DNA of 64,000 bases from Ceratobasidium sp. AG-K (Eukaryota > Basidiomycota > Agaricomycetes > Cantharellales > Ceratobasidiaceae), in assembly GCA_037039685.1 (NCBI GenBank), contig JAWNGF010000001.1, positions 2,604,001 to 2,668,000 of the forward strand, given 5' to 3'. Positions 46,327 to 58,072 of this stretch are shown piece by piece. The first letter of the stretch is position 1; each line of letters opens with the position of its first letter. Below the pieces are notes generated by a model. The model searched no databases. It was not told the origin of the DNA and worked only from the letters and a program-made list of their open reading frames with translations. The position numbers were made by a program, and so were the translations under genes.

Positions 46327-46925
46327 GATGTGGAAGTTTTAATTGACGACGCGAAGTGCTGTACAAGGCTGGAGTTGGGAGGTTGATGTGTCCCAAACGA
46401 GCGAGTCCTTCTACTTATAGGTTTACCGATAGCTAGTATTTCAATAATCCACAAAAAAAATGTGTAGGTCTACGTGTACTTCGGCCGGATAACTGTCAGG
46501 GTGGGCTTGAGGCTTGAGGCGACGGTGTCGGGGTCGGTCAGGCTCAGTCAGCAATCCCCGCTGGGCGTCAGCATCGTTGACAAATTCGGCTGTCACGAGA
46601 CTTGGCACCCGTTTCTCAAGTTGCGGACATACGCAAGCTTTTGGTATGTGGTCGCCAGGGACGACACTCTGGTGCTGTTCTTAGACACAGTCTCATCTTA
46701 TAATTTTGTACAACATTTGTCTCTCGTGTGACTTGGTAGCAAAACTTTTCTCAGCTGTCCCTGGGGTCCCTCGGCGCTTGACACTGAATCGGGATCACAA
46801 CAATTCACTCTCCAAAATTAAACAATTTCCACAATTTGACACTGGCATGCACCACTAGCATCAACTCTTACATCTTGGATACTACCTCTAGCTTTCTTGT
46901 TTAGCAGGCTTGTAAACTCGTTATA
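46327..46925. promoter_or_regulatory. Divergent region between MGST3-like gene and hypothetical gene
   Basis: About 600 bases between divergent starts. An open frame of 85 codons on the plus strand (46474-46731) has no recognisable domain. The last 130 bases are AT-rich and likely hold the promoter of the plus-strand gene. Confidence 0.5.
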
Positions 46926-48263
46926 ATGACTACACAACCACCTCCTGCACCTACGGCAGATGATACAGACATCGACCCCGAAACGATCCAAAGCACTGTC
47001 GACATGTCCCTCTCCCTTGCCCTAGGTTTAGTTCAATCCTGGATGCCCTCAAGCTCTTCGACGCCGGTTGATTCGTCCGTAATTCAGTCGCGTAAAAAGG
47101 TAGAGGAGTCTATGAGGCGACCACCTCGGTAAGTTGTGTACATCCTACTCCTATCTGACACTTCATCTCGCCCCTATTTGATTCGTCGCAGGTTAGGAGT
47201 AGGAGCACCCATACCCACTGCCCAACATACTCAACCGACACACCACGAGACCCAACGACTGAAGAACAGACTCGTCGGATCGGGCGCCGCTCGTCGAAAA
47301 GAGGAGGAAGCCAAACTCAATGGTGCATCAACCAGTCAACGGCGCAACGATGCGAGTGATGACGATGACGAAGGCGAGAGCCGCGCAAGCGCCATGAAGA
47401 AAAAGTCCAAGGGCGTCAACGGGTTATCCGTGTTTGGAGGAGGCAAGAAGGCTGCAAGTGCCACAGCCAAGCCCGAGCCCCAGTCCGGGACCGGCACCCA
47501 GACCAGTGCCCGGCCTCTCCCGGTACTGGTGTCAGATATTCCGCCGGCTCGCCCTAGTCCACCTCCTGTTCTAGAATCCAGCTCCTCCCAGAAACCCATA
47601 CCATCCGATGTACCCCGTTCGCCGTCTCCCACCCGACCAACGATCGAGGAACCAATGGGAATCAATAAACTCCCGCCCAAGCTTGCATTAGCAGCCAAAA
47701 TATGGCCCAATGGGAGCATGTCACCGGTTTCAGACGCAAGTTCTAAGCGACGCAAGACGGGTATGATGCCCCCACCTTCTCCAGCGATGTTGCCCCCTCC
47801 AGCCGCCGTCCCCACGTCTCCAATCATAGATTCGAGTTGGAGCCTGGAATTACCGAGACTCCCACCCTCACGCTCCGCTTCGGTTACATCGAGCTCTGTG
47901 CCGAGTAGCAGTAACGCGGCCGAGCCCCATCTAGACTCGACTGCGCGCCTGTCTCGGAAGGAGCGCAAGAGGCTCCGAAAAGCTCAGTTGGAACGGGTAG
48001 GAGACGAATCAGTCCAAACGTCGGAGTTTTCAGATACGAGCGCTCGACGGATCGATGGCCCGAGTCAAACGAATCCGAGTCAGAACCAGAAATGGGATCT
48101 CAGATTGGCGAGAGTAAGTTACATGGAAGATATCGTGCGATGACATCTATATTGACGAGACACAGACGAGAAAGTAGTGACACAAAATGATACAATGCAG
48201 GACGGAGGGAAAAGGAAACGAAAGCGAAGAGCGAGGAGGAAATCGGGGCCGGGACCGGGCTAG
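46926..48263 (+). CDS. Conserved-looking hypothetical basic protein, possibly DUF3245-like
   Basis: Three exons (46926-47128, 47192-48113, 48201-48263) encode 395 residues. The N-terminus is acidic (TADDTDIDPETIQ) and followed by a short hydrophobic helix and RRPPRLGVGAPIP. A conserved-looking segment ETQRLKNRLVGSGAARRKEE follows. The middle is Ser/Pro-rich and disordered with several Lys/Arg clusters. The C-terminus is strongly basic (KERKRLRKAQLER; GGKRKRKRRARRK), like nucleolar proteins. The arrangement recalls the fungal DUF3245 family, but I hold that weakly. No catalytic motif is visible. Confidence 0.7.
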
Positions 48264-48532
48264 GCATAGGATGTAGACATGGTACCCTGGATTTCGGTGC
48301 ACGTTGAATCGAGTCGACTGTTATTCGTCGAAAGCGAGGGAATAGACGTGAACGAATCGCGAGGGTCGGGAGACGAGGAAGACATATAAACGTAAGCCGG
48401 GATGAATAGAGTAGTCATAATGGTTAAGTATGCTGCAGAAATTACATAAAGTGAGTGTCATTTCGGATACGTGTGAGGGAGAAACGTACTGTATGCAGTG
48501 CCAACGCATCTATGCAAGTGTTTGGATCGGGT

Positions 48533-49176
48533 TCATCGGGTGGTGGTGCGCCTTGACGTGCCAGGACGGCGGGAGCTAGTACCATCACTGACAGCCTCAA
48601 CCCAACGGGCCACATTACGTTGGGAATTCTCGTACTGTTTTACGAGCTCTGGGTCTCCCACAATCTTGGGCGCACGGTGCGAGCCGGACACGGGCGGGCT
48701 CTTGGGGCGGGCAGCAGACGAGTTGGAGCGCTGGGGTGTTTCGCGTCGGCTGGTCGAGTCTTGTCGACGGGGGCTAGGTGTGGTGTTGCCCGAAGTGACG
48801 ATGATCTGGCGCGGACGAGAGCTCGAGTTGGAGCGACGGGGGATGACGAGGTACTTGGAGCCATCTGCGCCATACGAGACCTCGGGCATGTCCCCCGTGG
48901 GCATTTTCACACCCTTGGGGAGCACGCTGATGGTCTCGGCGCGACGGGGGGCATTGGGACGCGACGAGCCCGAGTTGTAGTAGTAAACGTGGCCGGCGTG
49001 GCGGTCTTCCTCTTTTTTCCCGCCGAAGAGCCCGCCAAAGAGGCCCTTGCTCTCGGGCTGGTGGCGGTTGTGTCGCTGGTAGTTCTTGGACTAAACGAAA
49101 ATGTTAGTGTTAGCAAAATGCATAGCAGGGCAGGACTTGCCTGTTGGCCGTCCCACTCGATGTTCATGTTCAACAT
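48533..49176 (-). CDS. Small hypothetical basic protein with KGLFGGLFGGKK motif
   Basis: Two exons (49176-49141 and 49090-48533) encode 197 residues. The protein starts MLNMNIEWDGQQ, then SKNYQRHNRHQPESKGLFGG. After this come VYYYNSGSSRPNAPR, ISVLPKGVKMPTGDMPEVSY and a Ser/Arg/Pro-rich tail with PKIVGDPELVKQYENSQRNV, which looks folded and perhaps conserved. I do not recognise a family. The intron uses a GC donor. A longer plus-strand open frame (48620-49186) runs over the same DNA but lacks domain sense. The start may be 49176 or 49167. Confidence 0.65.
49091..49140 (-). other. GC-AG intron in the small hypothetical gene
   Basis: On the minus strand CAACAG is followed by gcaagt, a perfect GC-class donor, and the acceptor is cgtttag. 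It links MNIEWDGQQ to SKNYQRHN in phase 0 and is 50 nt long. Confidence 0.7.
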
Positions 49177-50329
49177 GTTTAAATGAGATTGAGAAGTAGT
49201 AGTAGAGTGATGTGCAGGGGCCGGAGGGGCGGGGGTGCTAGGGAGAATGAAGCCGGAATGAGCCTCTATATACGCAGAAGGGGTCGCACAGATCTATACG
49301 GTAAGGTGACAATCCAACGGAGAAAGGAGAGAAATCGAGGTAGCTGTCCAATTTGGGAACCGCTCCTGCTTTTCGCTCTGCCACCATTTCCAACCCCGCA
49401 ATGAGGATTCAGGGTCCGTTTCCAGGCTCTTGCGTCACAGCTTGTGCTTCATCTGTTTGCGTTACAATCCCCTGTTGCACTTGGCTGAACCGGTTGGGTA
49501 CAATAGATCAATGCGTCACCGCTGCGGGAAACGAATGCCACCGGCGCAGCTACCCGACTTTGTTGCCTATTTTGAGCCTCCCCTTACCGTTTTATGCGTT
49601 CGGAAAGTTTAACCTAGACAGAGACGGCTCAACGGAGCCCGCATCAGGCTTTCATTGAATCTCATATTGCTTTTTTGGCTGCCCGGAATGATACCCGGGT
49701 GTGTAAAATAGCCTATGACGCCCTGATCGCCACCGTCGAGGACGGCAGTGTACAGATTGCCTCGCCGTGGGTGCGAGGTCGTCGCTATGGACGCAATGGG
49801 CTGTCTGATCCCCCGTTTCTCATTCGATTGATTTGTGGAGCTCGTTTCGAAACAACTAGTGCTGATGCTCACATTATCATATATCTTTCTTGGTAAAGTT
49901 TCGTCGAAAGCTCGGCACCTACTCCTTATGCTTAGCAGCCGGGATATCTCACTACATGCAGCGTATTACAATAGTTCGGAGCGCATTCCGACACATTTCA
50001 TGATCATCGAGTACCTATGTTCTCGAGGCGTGGAATTGAGCTAAGCCGAGTCGGCCTTGAGATCATCCAAGCATTTCCCGGCACACGTTGTATGCGCCAC
50101 TGCCCGCTGGGAACAACCACGCCGTTGCCTCGAGCCTCAGTCTGCTCGCGTGGACCGACACCTAGGGCCGATTTCAGCTGCTATTGGATTGCTCCCGATC
50201 GGTCCCAAAAAGGCAATCATTTACTAGGCATCTCGATATGGCTGTCGGCACCCGGCTGCGAATCCGCCCGGCTCTTCCCCGCAACCGTTTACTCCCGCGC
50301 TGTTATTCTGGTGTGAACTCGACAACGAC
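49177..50329. other. Longest gene-poor stretch of the window
   Basis: About 1150 bases between the small hypothetical gene and AFG1. Several short open frames exist on both strands (for example 49353-49658 plus, 49609-49872 minus), but none shows a domain or spliced continuation. A small lineage-specific gene cannot be excluded. The right end must hold the AFG1 promoter. Confidence 0.45.
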
Positions 50330-52123
50330 ATGCACGCCCTCCGAAGAACTTTGCGCGCCGGTAGACCTGGTTCTCGACTGGTCCAGGCAACAAAATCGGG
50401 GGTGACCCCGTCGAGGGTGCGATCGCTTGCTCATCTGTCCACGAGGCGGCATGTCCTCATAGCACCCAATGCGTGTGTGTCTCGAGGACGAGTACATAGC
50501 ACTCAAGCCCAAACACTGCGCTCTCACGGTAAACGTTGTGCATCGCTTGCCCCGCGCTTTCAATACTGATGACACGACAGTCACTCCTACCGAACAGTAC
50601 AACCGGCTCGTGTCTTCCGGTGCACTACGAGATGACCCACATCAACGTACAATCATTGGCTATCTCCAGGAACTACACGATGAGCTGCGCTCATTTAGCC
50701 CCCCGCACCCCGCCGAACACCACGCGAGATCCAAATCGCTGGTGAGTCGTGTTCCTATTCAATATATTATTTCTTACACTCGATCAGTTTTCTCGGCTCT
50801 TTAGCACCTCGGCCAGCACCGCAGCCACAGCCACCACTTCGCCCAAGGGATTGTACCTCTACGGCGATGTAGGTACGGGCAAGTCCATGTTAATGGACCT
50901 GTTTTACGACACACTTCCTCCCGAGGTCCGCAGCAAACGACGAATCCACTTTCATGCGTTTATGGTCGAGGTTCACAAGGCGATACACGCCAGCAAGTTT
51001 GGTGGCGCGGGAGACAAGGATCCGATCCCCGACGTAGCTCGTGACCTTGCGCGAAACGCGTCGGTTCTATGCTTTGACGAGTTCCAGGTTGGGTGCGATT
51101 TTCGTTGAATTTTCACGTGCAGTACTCAACTTAACGTAGGTGACAGACATCGTTGACGCCATGATCCTCAGGCGGTTATTGGAGTCGCTCATGGAGGCGG
51201 GTGTGGTCTTTGTGATGACATCAAAGTGCGTGCCCTGCCTCGAGCGCATACCGTCATATCTGACCTGAACTAGTCGGCACCCGGACGATTTGTACAAAAA
51301 TGGCATCCAGAGATCCAGCTTTATTCCCTGCATCGACTTGCTCAAGGATCGTTTCCATGTCGTCGATCTCGACTCGCCTACAGGTCGGTGTGCACATCGT
51401 CCGCCGGCTCCAACTCACCATACTTCTAGACTATCGAAAAATACCACGGGCATTGTCCAAAGTCTATTTCGATCCGCTGACACCAGAGAACCGTACGGAA
51501 ATGGACAAGCTTTTCAAGGCCCTGGCTGGTGACGACATTCGAACCGACCGGTCATTGAGCATTTGGGGTCGCCAGCTACGCATCCCCGAAAGCGCTGGGC
51601 GGGTCGCGCGGTTTTCGTTTTTAGACCTCTGTGGCAAGCCGCTGAGCGCGGCCGACTATATCGAGGTCACTCGCGAGTTCGAGACCATCTTTATTACGGA
51701 CGTCCCGAGCATGGATCTAGGTCAGAAGGACATGGCGCGCAGGTTCATCACATTCATCGACGGTACGTCGGACCCCATTTTCCCCCAACAGTGGCTGAGT
51801 GGAGTGGGGTTACAGCATGCTACGAAAGCAAGACCAAGTTGTTTATATCGTCCGAGGTGCCTATCACCCAAATATTCTCAGGCTCGTCCAAGGCTACGGA
51901 AATTTCGGATCATCAGCGTGGGGTAATGGATGATCTAGTGCGTTCTTGCTGCTCCACTTGATGTCAAGCTGATCAGGGGTTAAATTTCTAGGGGTTGAAC
52001 GCAGAGGCTATTGGGAAGTCCGCAATCTTCACTGGAGAGGAAGAGATCTTTGCGTTTGCGCGCGCGTGCTCGCGGTTGGTGCAGATGGGCACCAGAGAAT
52101 GGGCAGAAGCTGCGCGGGGTTGA
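50330..52123 (+). CDS. AFG1: Mitochondrial AFG1-family ATPase (LACE1/AFG1L)
   Basis: The first exon (50330-50528) encodes an Arg/Ser-rich presequence ([20 protein letters not shown]) and joins in phase to [11 protein letters not shown] and [14 protein letters not shown]. The ATPase core has Walker [32 protein letters not shown], Walker [21 protein letters not shown], and [17 protein letters not shown]. The C-terminal part contains [19 protein letters not shown] and [20 protein letters not shown]. Afg1 helps degrade or extract inner-membrane proteins, including unassembled respiratory subunits. Introns include 50529-50580, 50742-50787 and 51088-51139. Family order and length agree throughout. 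Confidence 0.92.
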
Positions 52124-52450
52124 TTTCGAGGAACATGTAGCACATATTGGATCTAATAGTGTACTTGGATATATTGCAATAATTGTGCATGACATCTCAT
52201 GACGCAAGAAGAGCCCGAAACCTTAATTGAGCTGAGATGAGCGTACGCTCGACTACCATATCACCGGGGCTTGCTGCGTAAACTTATTCCACCTGGACAA
52301 ACGAATGCGTAGATTAGGGGTCTAATTAGAATTTAGGTCAAAAAGGGTATAGCCTGTTTTTGGTCTTGGCCTTGCTGAGTCTGTTCCAATGGGTAAGCGT
52401 AAACTATTGTTGTTTTTCTCTCCACTCACCCCAGACCTGCTTTTGATTCG
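52124..52450. promoter_or_regulatory. Intergenic region upstream of VAC14
   Basis: About 330 bases between the AFG1 stop and the VAC14 start on the same strand. It should hold the AFG1 3' UTR and the VAC14 promoter. No gene seen. Confidence 0.5.
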
Positions 52451-55400
52451 ATGTCTGCGATAGAGCCCGCTATCGTTAGGGGCTTGAATGATAAACTGTA
52501 CGAAAAGAGAAAGGCGGCGGCGTTGGACCTCGAGAAGTGCGTTGCCCGGCTTCCCCTCGTCCCATCTGACATCTGCCCAGGCTCGTACGGGAATGCCACG
52601 CATCAGGCGAATCAGCCCGCATCAATGCAATCATCGACCAGCTTGTTGACTTGTTTTCGACGACTACGAATGCACTGCACGCTCGTAACGGGGGGTTGAT
52701 TGGCCTTGCCGCGGCGGCGATAGCGCTCGGGGTCGAGGTGGCCGTTTACATGGACAAGTTTATTGTCCCACTCTTACGATGCTTTAACGATTCGGAGAGC
52801 AGGGTGCGGTATTTTGCGTGCGAAAGCATGTATAACATCGCCAAGGTGTCCAAGGGCGAGGTCCTCGTCTACTTCAACCCCATTTTCGATCACCTCAGCC
52901 GGGTATGTTCCGATAAGACTCTAGCCACGTAAACTGACTAGGAAATAGCTCGCAGCAGACGCCGAAACATCCGTCAAGAACGGCGCCGAGCTCCTTGACC
53001 GCCTACTTAAAGATATTGTCGCCGAATCTGCCCCTGTATACTTTCCCCAATTCCCCGAGACGGAAAAGGCCCGCATGAGGCAGGAGGATCAAAAGGGTGT
53101 GCTTGTCCCCCAGTCCGAGTTTCCGGGCGCGCGTCGGGCGTTTTCGTTGGAGAATTTCATTCCACTCCTGGCTGAGCGGATTCAAGTTCTCAGTCCATTT
53201 TCGAGGAGTTATTTGGTGTCGTGGATCACTGTGCTCGATTCAGTCCCGGACTTGGAGCTCGTTACGTATTTGCCAGAGTTTTTGGATGGGTTGTTGTAAG
53301 TTGAGACTGATTTGGCCAGGGTGTAAACTGACGATCACGTAGGAAGTACCTCTCGGACCCAACTGAGGACGTTAGGGTTGCCACCGAAGGAGTCCTCGCG
53401 GACTTTTTGCACGAGATTCAGGAAATTACTCTCCTCCAAAAACGAAAGGAAGAGAAAGCTCGGGCCGCACGCGAAGCACTCGCTGCACAAGCAGATAGAG
53501 CGGACGAGGCCAAGGCGCAGGCTGGGTCCGAAGCCGAGAACGAGCAGCTCAGCAAGGGTGCATTCATGCCAGATGGAGAGGACAGGTCCGTGCCGGATGC
53601 CGTGAGCAAGCCACCCGAGGTGGAGGCGGCACATGAATCTGGAGGTGAGTGAGCCCTTTAGCGTTTTAGTCTACGGTCTCAATTAGACTTTTTAGCTTGG
53701 ATACCTGGACAGGGAGTCAAGGTCGATCATGCGGCCATTGTAGAGATACTGATTAACCAGCTAGATCCTGAGCGTGAGTTCTGCCTAGTAATGCACTCTC
53801 GAGTTGGACTGACGAGCTCTCAGAGGACGAGATTCAGCAGACTACAGCGTTAGGATGGATATCTAAATTCTTAGATTTCGCCCCCGAAGTGACAGTTCCA
53901 TTCACACCCCGTCTGATACCTTCCATTCTTCCCAATTTGGCACACCATATACCTGCGATGCAATCGGCTGCCGCTCTAACCAATCAGAAATTATTCGCTC
54001 TCATTCGGGGACTTCCTTCACCTGCTATGACCACGGGTCAAACCGTCCCCTCCTCTTCCGCTCCATCCCTCCGCAATGCTCCCTCATCCCCGATATTTAC
54101 TGCTCCAAGACTCACTAAAGAGGTCCCTGCGTTCAGTCTCACAGAGTCCACCACTCCAGTTCCCGGTGAATCTGCCATAGAGAAACAGCCAACAAGGCTC
54201 CGTACGACGACGCTACCCTTTGATACAGCTTCAACTGCCAGTGGCTCAGCTGTAGACTCACAAGGACCTGGAAGTCGGCCCCATTCCCCTCAGTCTGGGC
54301 TTCCGTTAGCCTTCCCTGAGGAGCCTGACCCATTTGACTATCAGGCAACCGTTATCGGGTTGACAATCCAGTTTCTAAGTGAACACGAAGAGACACGGAT
54401 CTTTGCGTTGAAGTGGCTGATCATGCTGCATCAGAAGGCCCCACGGAAGGTCAGTAGGACGTCGATGGTCGTTCGTATTGACTGAGATTCCCCCAGATTC
54501 TTTCCATGGATGATGGGACATTCCCTGCTTTGCTCAAGACGTTATCGGACACATCTGAAGAGGTACGCATTTGCTAGGCTGATTGGAACAATGGTTTAAC
54601 TTAGCATTCCAGGTCATCAAATACGACCTTCAACTACTCGCGCAAATATCGTCTAGCTCTGAAGAAGGTTACTTCAAAGCTTTCGTTGTGAACTTACTCG
54701 AGTTATTCAGTACGGATAAACGGCTGCTCGATACGCGAGGTAGCTTGATTATCAGGCAGTTATGCCAGAGCTTGAATACAGAGCGCATATATCGAACATT
54801 TGCTGAGATTTTAGAGCGGGAAGAGGTAAGTGGCCGTACCTGAATTTACGGTGACTTTGTTGACACTACGCGACGTAGGACCTCGAGTTCGCTAGCATCA
54901 TGGCTCAGAAACTTAACATTATTCTAATCACGTCGCCAGAGCTGTCCGACTTTAGAAAACGCCTCAAGAATCTCGAGTCTCGTGTAGGTCCGCAGGTCAA
55001 GTGAGCTGTGGGTGTCTAACCTATGCTTTAGGACGGCCAAGCACTCTTTACGACGCTGTATCGGTCATGGTGCCATAATGCCGTATCCGTATTTTCGCTT
55101 TGCTTGCTGGCACAAGCCTATGAACATGCCTCAAACTTGTTGGCACTGTTGTAAGTGTTTAGCTCTCCCATGTGTACGTCTCCCTGATTTTTGTTTAGCG
55201 GGGAGCTGGAGATCACTGTTCAACTGCTAGTCCAAATTGACAAGCTGGTTCAATTAATTGAATCCCCCGTATTCACGTGTAAGTAATTCAGTCAATCGAG
55301 TGACATGCAATGTACTGACAATACGCAGCACTTCGCCTCCAACTCCTTGAACCGGATAGACATCCCTACTTATTCAAATGTTTGTATGGGCTTCTAATGC

Positions 55401-55990
55401 TTCTCCCTCAAAGCTCTGCTTTTGTCTCACTTAGTCGACGGTTGAATGCGGTTGGGTCTATGGGATTTCAACATGTCCCCCAGAAAACCTCGTAAGCTTT
55501 CACGCACCTTTTCATAGCTGTGTAAGCGCTGACCATCCCCCAACGAAGGACCGTTGCCGCTGGTATAGCGAGCCGATCGAAGATCACACGCGATGAGATC
55601 AAATGGCAAGAACTACTATCCCACTTCAGGGCAGTACAGGCCAAGCACGAGAAGGCGCGGCGACGTGATCTGGCTATGGAGCCTGAGTTCTCGTTTGTCG
55701 ATCCCGAAGCGGATAGACCGCAACCGAGCGCTACTTCATCGTATAATGGACCTAGCCGCCCAGTCGTGCGCAGAAAGATCAGTCAGCCTGGCGATGTTCC
55801 CCAAACCGGTTCGTCGAGGCAGGGTGCCCTTTCTCCACTAAACCCGCGACGAGGTCTTCTGGGGTCGGCGATCTCAGCTGCAACTGGGGGTCTGAATCGT
55901 GATTCGACTCCACGGGCTGTGAGTCCCACTTTGGCCGCGAGAGACAAGAATAGAAAGGTCACAGGCTCTATATCGTCGGTCAAGAAGTAG
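52451..55990 (+). CDS. VAC14: Vac14, scaffold of the PI(3,5)P2-making Fab1 complex
   Basis: A long HEAT-repeat protein in many exons. The N-terminal Vac14 repeats are clear: [49 protein letters not shown] and [53 protein letters not shown] and [20 protein letters not shown] continue the series. The C-terminal Vac14-Fig4 binding part includes [23 protein letters not shown] sequence around 55060-55140 ([20 protein letters not shown]), then YEHASNLL and [20 protein letters not shown] charged insert ([19 protein letters not shown]) and a Ser/Pro-rich loop lie between the two. Vac14 holds Fab1 kinase and Fig4 phosphatase on the vacuole. The C-terminal extension with Ser/Pro is disordered. Confidence 0.92.
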
Positions 55991-56258
55991 GCGATGAACA
56001 ACGTGTTTTTGTGACCTTAACTATTGCTGGACTCACTCACATCTCAGCATATACAAGCATGTATTCTAATTGGATTTAAATTTCATCTCGTCTGCAAGTT
56101 GAATGTTGCCTTATCATCTGGGGACATTAATTAAGCGATTAATACGCGCCAAGATTAGCTTGTGGTATTATCTATCATCGTCTCTGATTCGATCCACCAT
56201 AGCAGAGCAGGTGGTTGGGTGAACTGGCTCATCGCTAAACCAGTATTTAATTGGAGCG

Positions 56259-57197
56259 ATGGATGCAGAAGAGTACCTGCTCATGATCTTGTCTGATGGT
56301 ACGCCGGGATATTAATTCTAATATATGGTGGATCGGCTAACTTGCTTCATTACCAACAGGCAACCTACCCACCGGTGCATTTGTTGCTTCGGCGGGTCTC
56401 GAGTCATACAACAAACACGGTCATCCAGTGGGAGCCTCCCCGTCGGCTCCAATGTCTACAATCAACTTTATGCGTGACAGCCTGCAGAGTTACACCCATA
56501 GTGCCATTCCTTTCGCGCGTGATACTCACCGAATCGTCGAAAGGCTGAAGAACGAGGATATAAGCGATACTACTCTCGACGATGCTCTTAAATCTATACT
56601 CGAACTCGATGACTTATATGACAAGATGACTCTCAATCATGTTGCTCGTCGGGCTTCGAAGACCCAGGGCGTCGCACTGCTCACGCTTTACACTCGAGGA
56701 TTCAGTCGGCCAGCGTTTCTCGGTGGTGAGGAAGGACAAGGCGAGCGAGCGCAAAAGAGCAACGCCGGTCAGTTGGTAGATGCACTCAAGCTAACCATCC
56801 GTAAAGGGGACACGTCTGGGCACCTTCCAATTTGTTGGGGTGTGCTAACCGCAGCCCTAGACTTGAGTACTGGTAGGAGGACAAACCGGAGTCGCTTAAT
56901 GCTCACTGATAGGAGATGTCCTTTGTAGAACGCAGCGTGGAGGTGCACCTCTTCTTACACGCTCGTTCGATTCTGTCATCTGCAATCCGATTAAATACGC
57001 TGGGCCCTTATAATGCCCAACAATTGATACTCCATGTCGTCCAACCTCTTGTACAGGATATCATTCGATCGAAGCCGGGCAGCGCGATACCAAGGGGGTC
57101 GGAGGATGAGGCGGACGGACCGGCTAATACCTGGCCACTCGGGGAGATATTGGCGGCCAGACATGACCTCCAGCATTCAAGGATATTTAACAGTTAA
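56259..57197 (+). CDS. ureF: Urease accessory protein UreF
   Basis: Three exons (56259-56298, 56360-56872, 56929-57197) encode 273 residues. The N-terminal signature is LLMILSDGNLPTGAFVASAG followed by LESYNKHG, the classic UreF start. It continues with TINFMRDSLQSYTHSAIPFA, LNHVARRASKTQG, HLPICWGVLTAALDLS and VHLFLHARSILSSAIRLN. The terminal block is AARHDLQHSRIFNS, very close to other UreF proteins. UreF works with UreD and UreG to load nickel into urease. Its presence implies a urease elsewhere in the genome. A Ser/Gln-rich insert (EEGQGERAQKSN) is a variable loop. All junctions are in phase. Confidence 0.93.
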
Positions 57198-57429
57198 ATT
57201 TGTCGATGGGAAGCTCGAATTGTTTGACATCTAATTGTAGATATGCATGCGTTGGACTTGGTGTGAGTTGGGGTAGAGGTGACGCAGGGGACAGGAATAC
57301 AACAATGGCAATTGATTCGAGTGCAGTAAACGACAATATTGGTTTACTAGAAAGGAACTGGACGCTCTGTAGGGGGCTACATATAAATACAAATCGGTCA
57401 AATGTTATTGGAAGGACAAGGTAAACCAC

Positions 57430-57874
57430 TCACGGGCAGGTTACGCTCCCTAGGGTCCCACGTACGGGCTCGGCATCAGCTTGATCTATATAGCATGGGT
57501 TGCGGCAGACACACCATTTAGTTCCTCCCGGGTACAACGCATCTATGAAGCAAATTAGGAGGGCAATGAATTGTCAGTTGTATCCTACTCACGGATGTAT
57601 GGGTCGGGGTGAGCACGGGCGGCCAACCGTTCCTCCGCCTCGGCAAGAATCTGCGCAATAGCGCGGGGGTCCTTGACATTCCTTCACGCAAGGTAAGTTA
57701 AGGGACACCTATGCTTGACTCAACAAACCTGTTTCGCTCAAACTCGGCACGAATTTCAATGGCGCGGTTTCTCCATAGGTCGCGGCGAATACACCAGTTT
57801 TGTGCGTCGACAAGATATCTCTTATAGAGGGACTTTACATGAAGTCGGTGAGCCGAAGAGAAAGGTGAACTCAT
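57430..57874 (-). CDS. NDUFB9: NADH:ubiquinone oxidoreductase subunit NDUFB9 (LYR protein)
   Basis: Exons 57874-57729 and 57681-57593 give MSSPFSSAHRLHVKSLYKRY, then NWCIRRDLWRNRAIEIRAEF, NVKDPRAIAQILAEAEERLA and HPDPYI. The LYR-type motif appears as SLYKRYL, which binds the mitochondrial acyl carrier protein. This matches the B22/NDUFB9 accessory subunit of complex I. The last exon (57542 down to the stop at 57430) begins YPGGTKW as expected but then runs into an unusual cysteine-containing tail. A further intron may exist there, so the 3' end is uncertain. Confidence 0.83.
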
Positions 57875-58026
57875 GGCGAGTATGTTACAGTGTGAAGTCT
57901 TGATGGCTGAGGTTTACCCAGGTTAGCGCTGTTATTATGTAATATTGAATGCTCAAGCTTAAGATCAGCGTTTGTTTTTGGTGTCTGGAAATTATAATTA
58001 CATGGACGGTCTGAAACGTAGGGGGG

Positions 58027-58040
58027 TTCTCTCTCTCTCT
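58027..58040. repeat. CT-rich microsatellite in GEMIN2 3' flank
   Basis: A short run of CT units lies between the NDUFB9 start and the GEMIN2 stop. A simple repeat, of no clear function. Confidence 0.55.
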
Positions 58041-58072
58041 TTCTTATAGGAGAAGATAAGCCGGTATTATAA

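Noticed and set aside
47336..47968. A minus-strand open frame of 210 codons
   Set aside because: It is antisense to the long exon of the hypothetical basic protein. Low-complexity composition explains it.
48620..49186. A plus-strand open frame of 188 codons
   Set aside because: It is antisense to the small hypothetical gene, whose spliced frame has better composition and a clean intron.
34396..57197. An agmatine-to-urea-to-ammonia pathway cluster (agmatinase and ureF)
   Set aside because: The agmatinase is secreted and the two genes are 20 kb apart with many unrelated genes between. No urease or other pathway gene is present.
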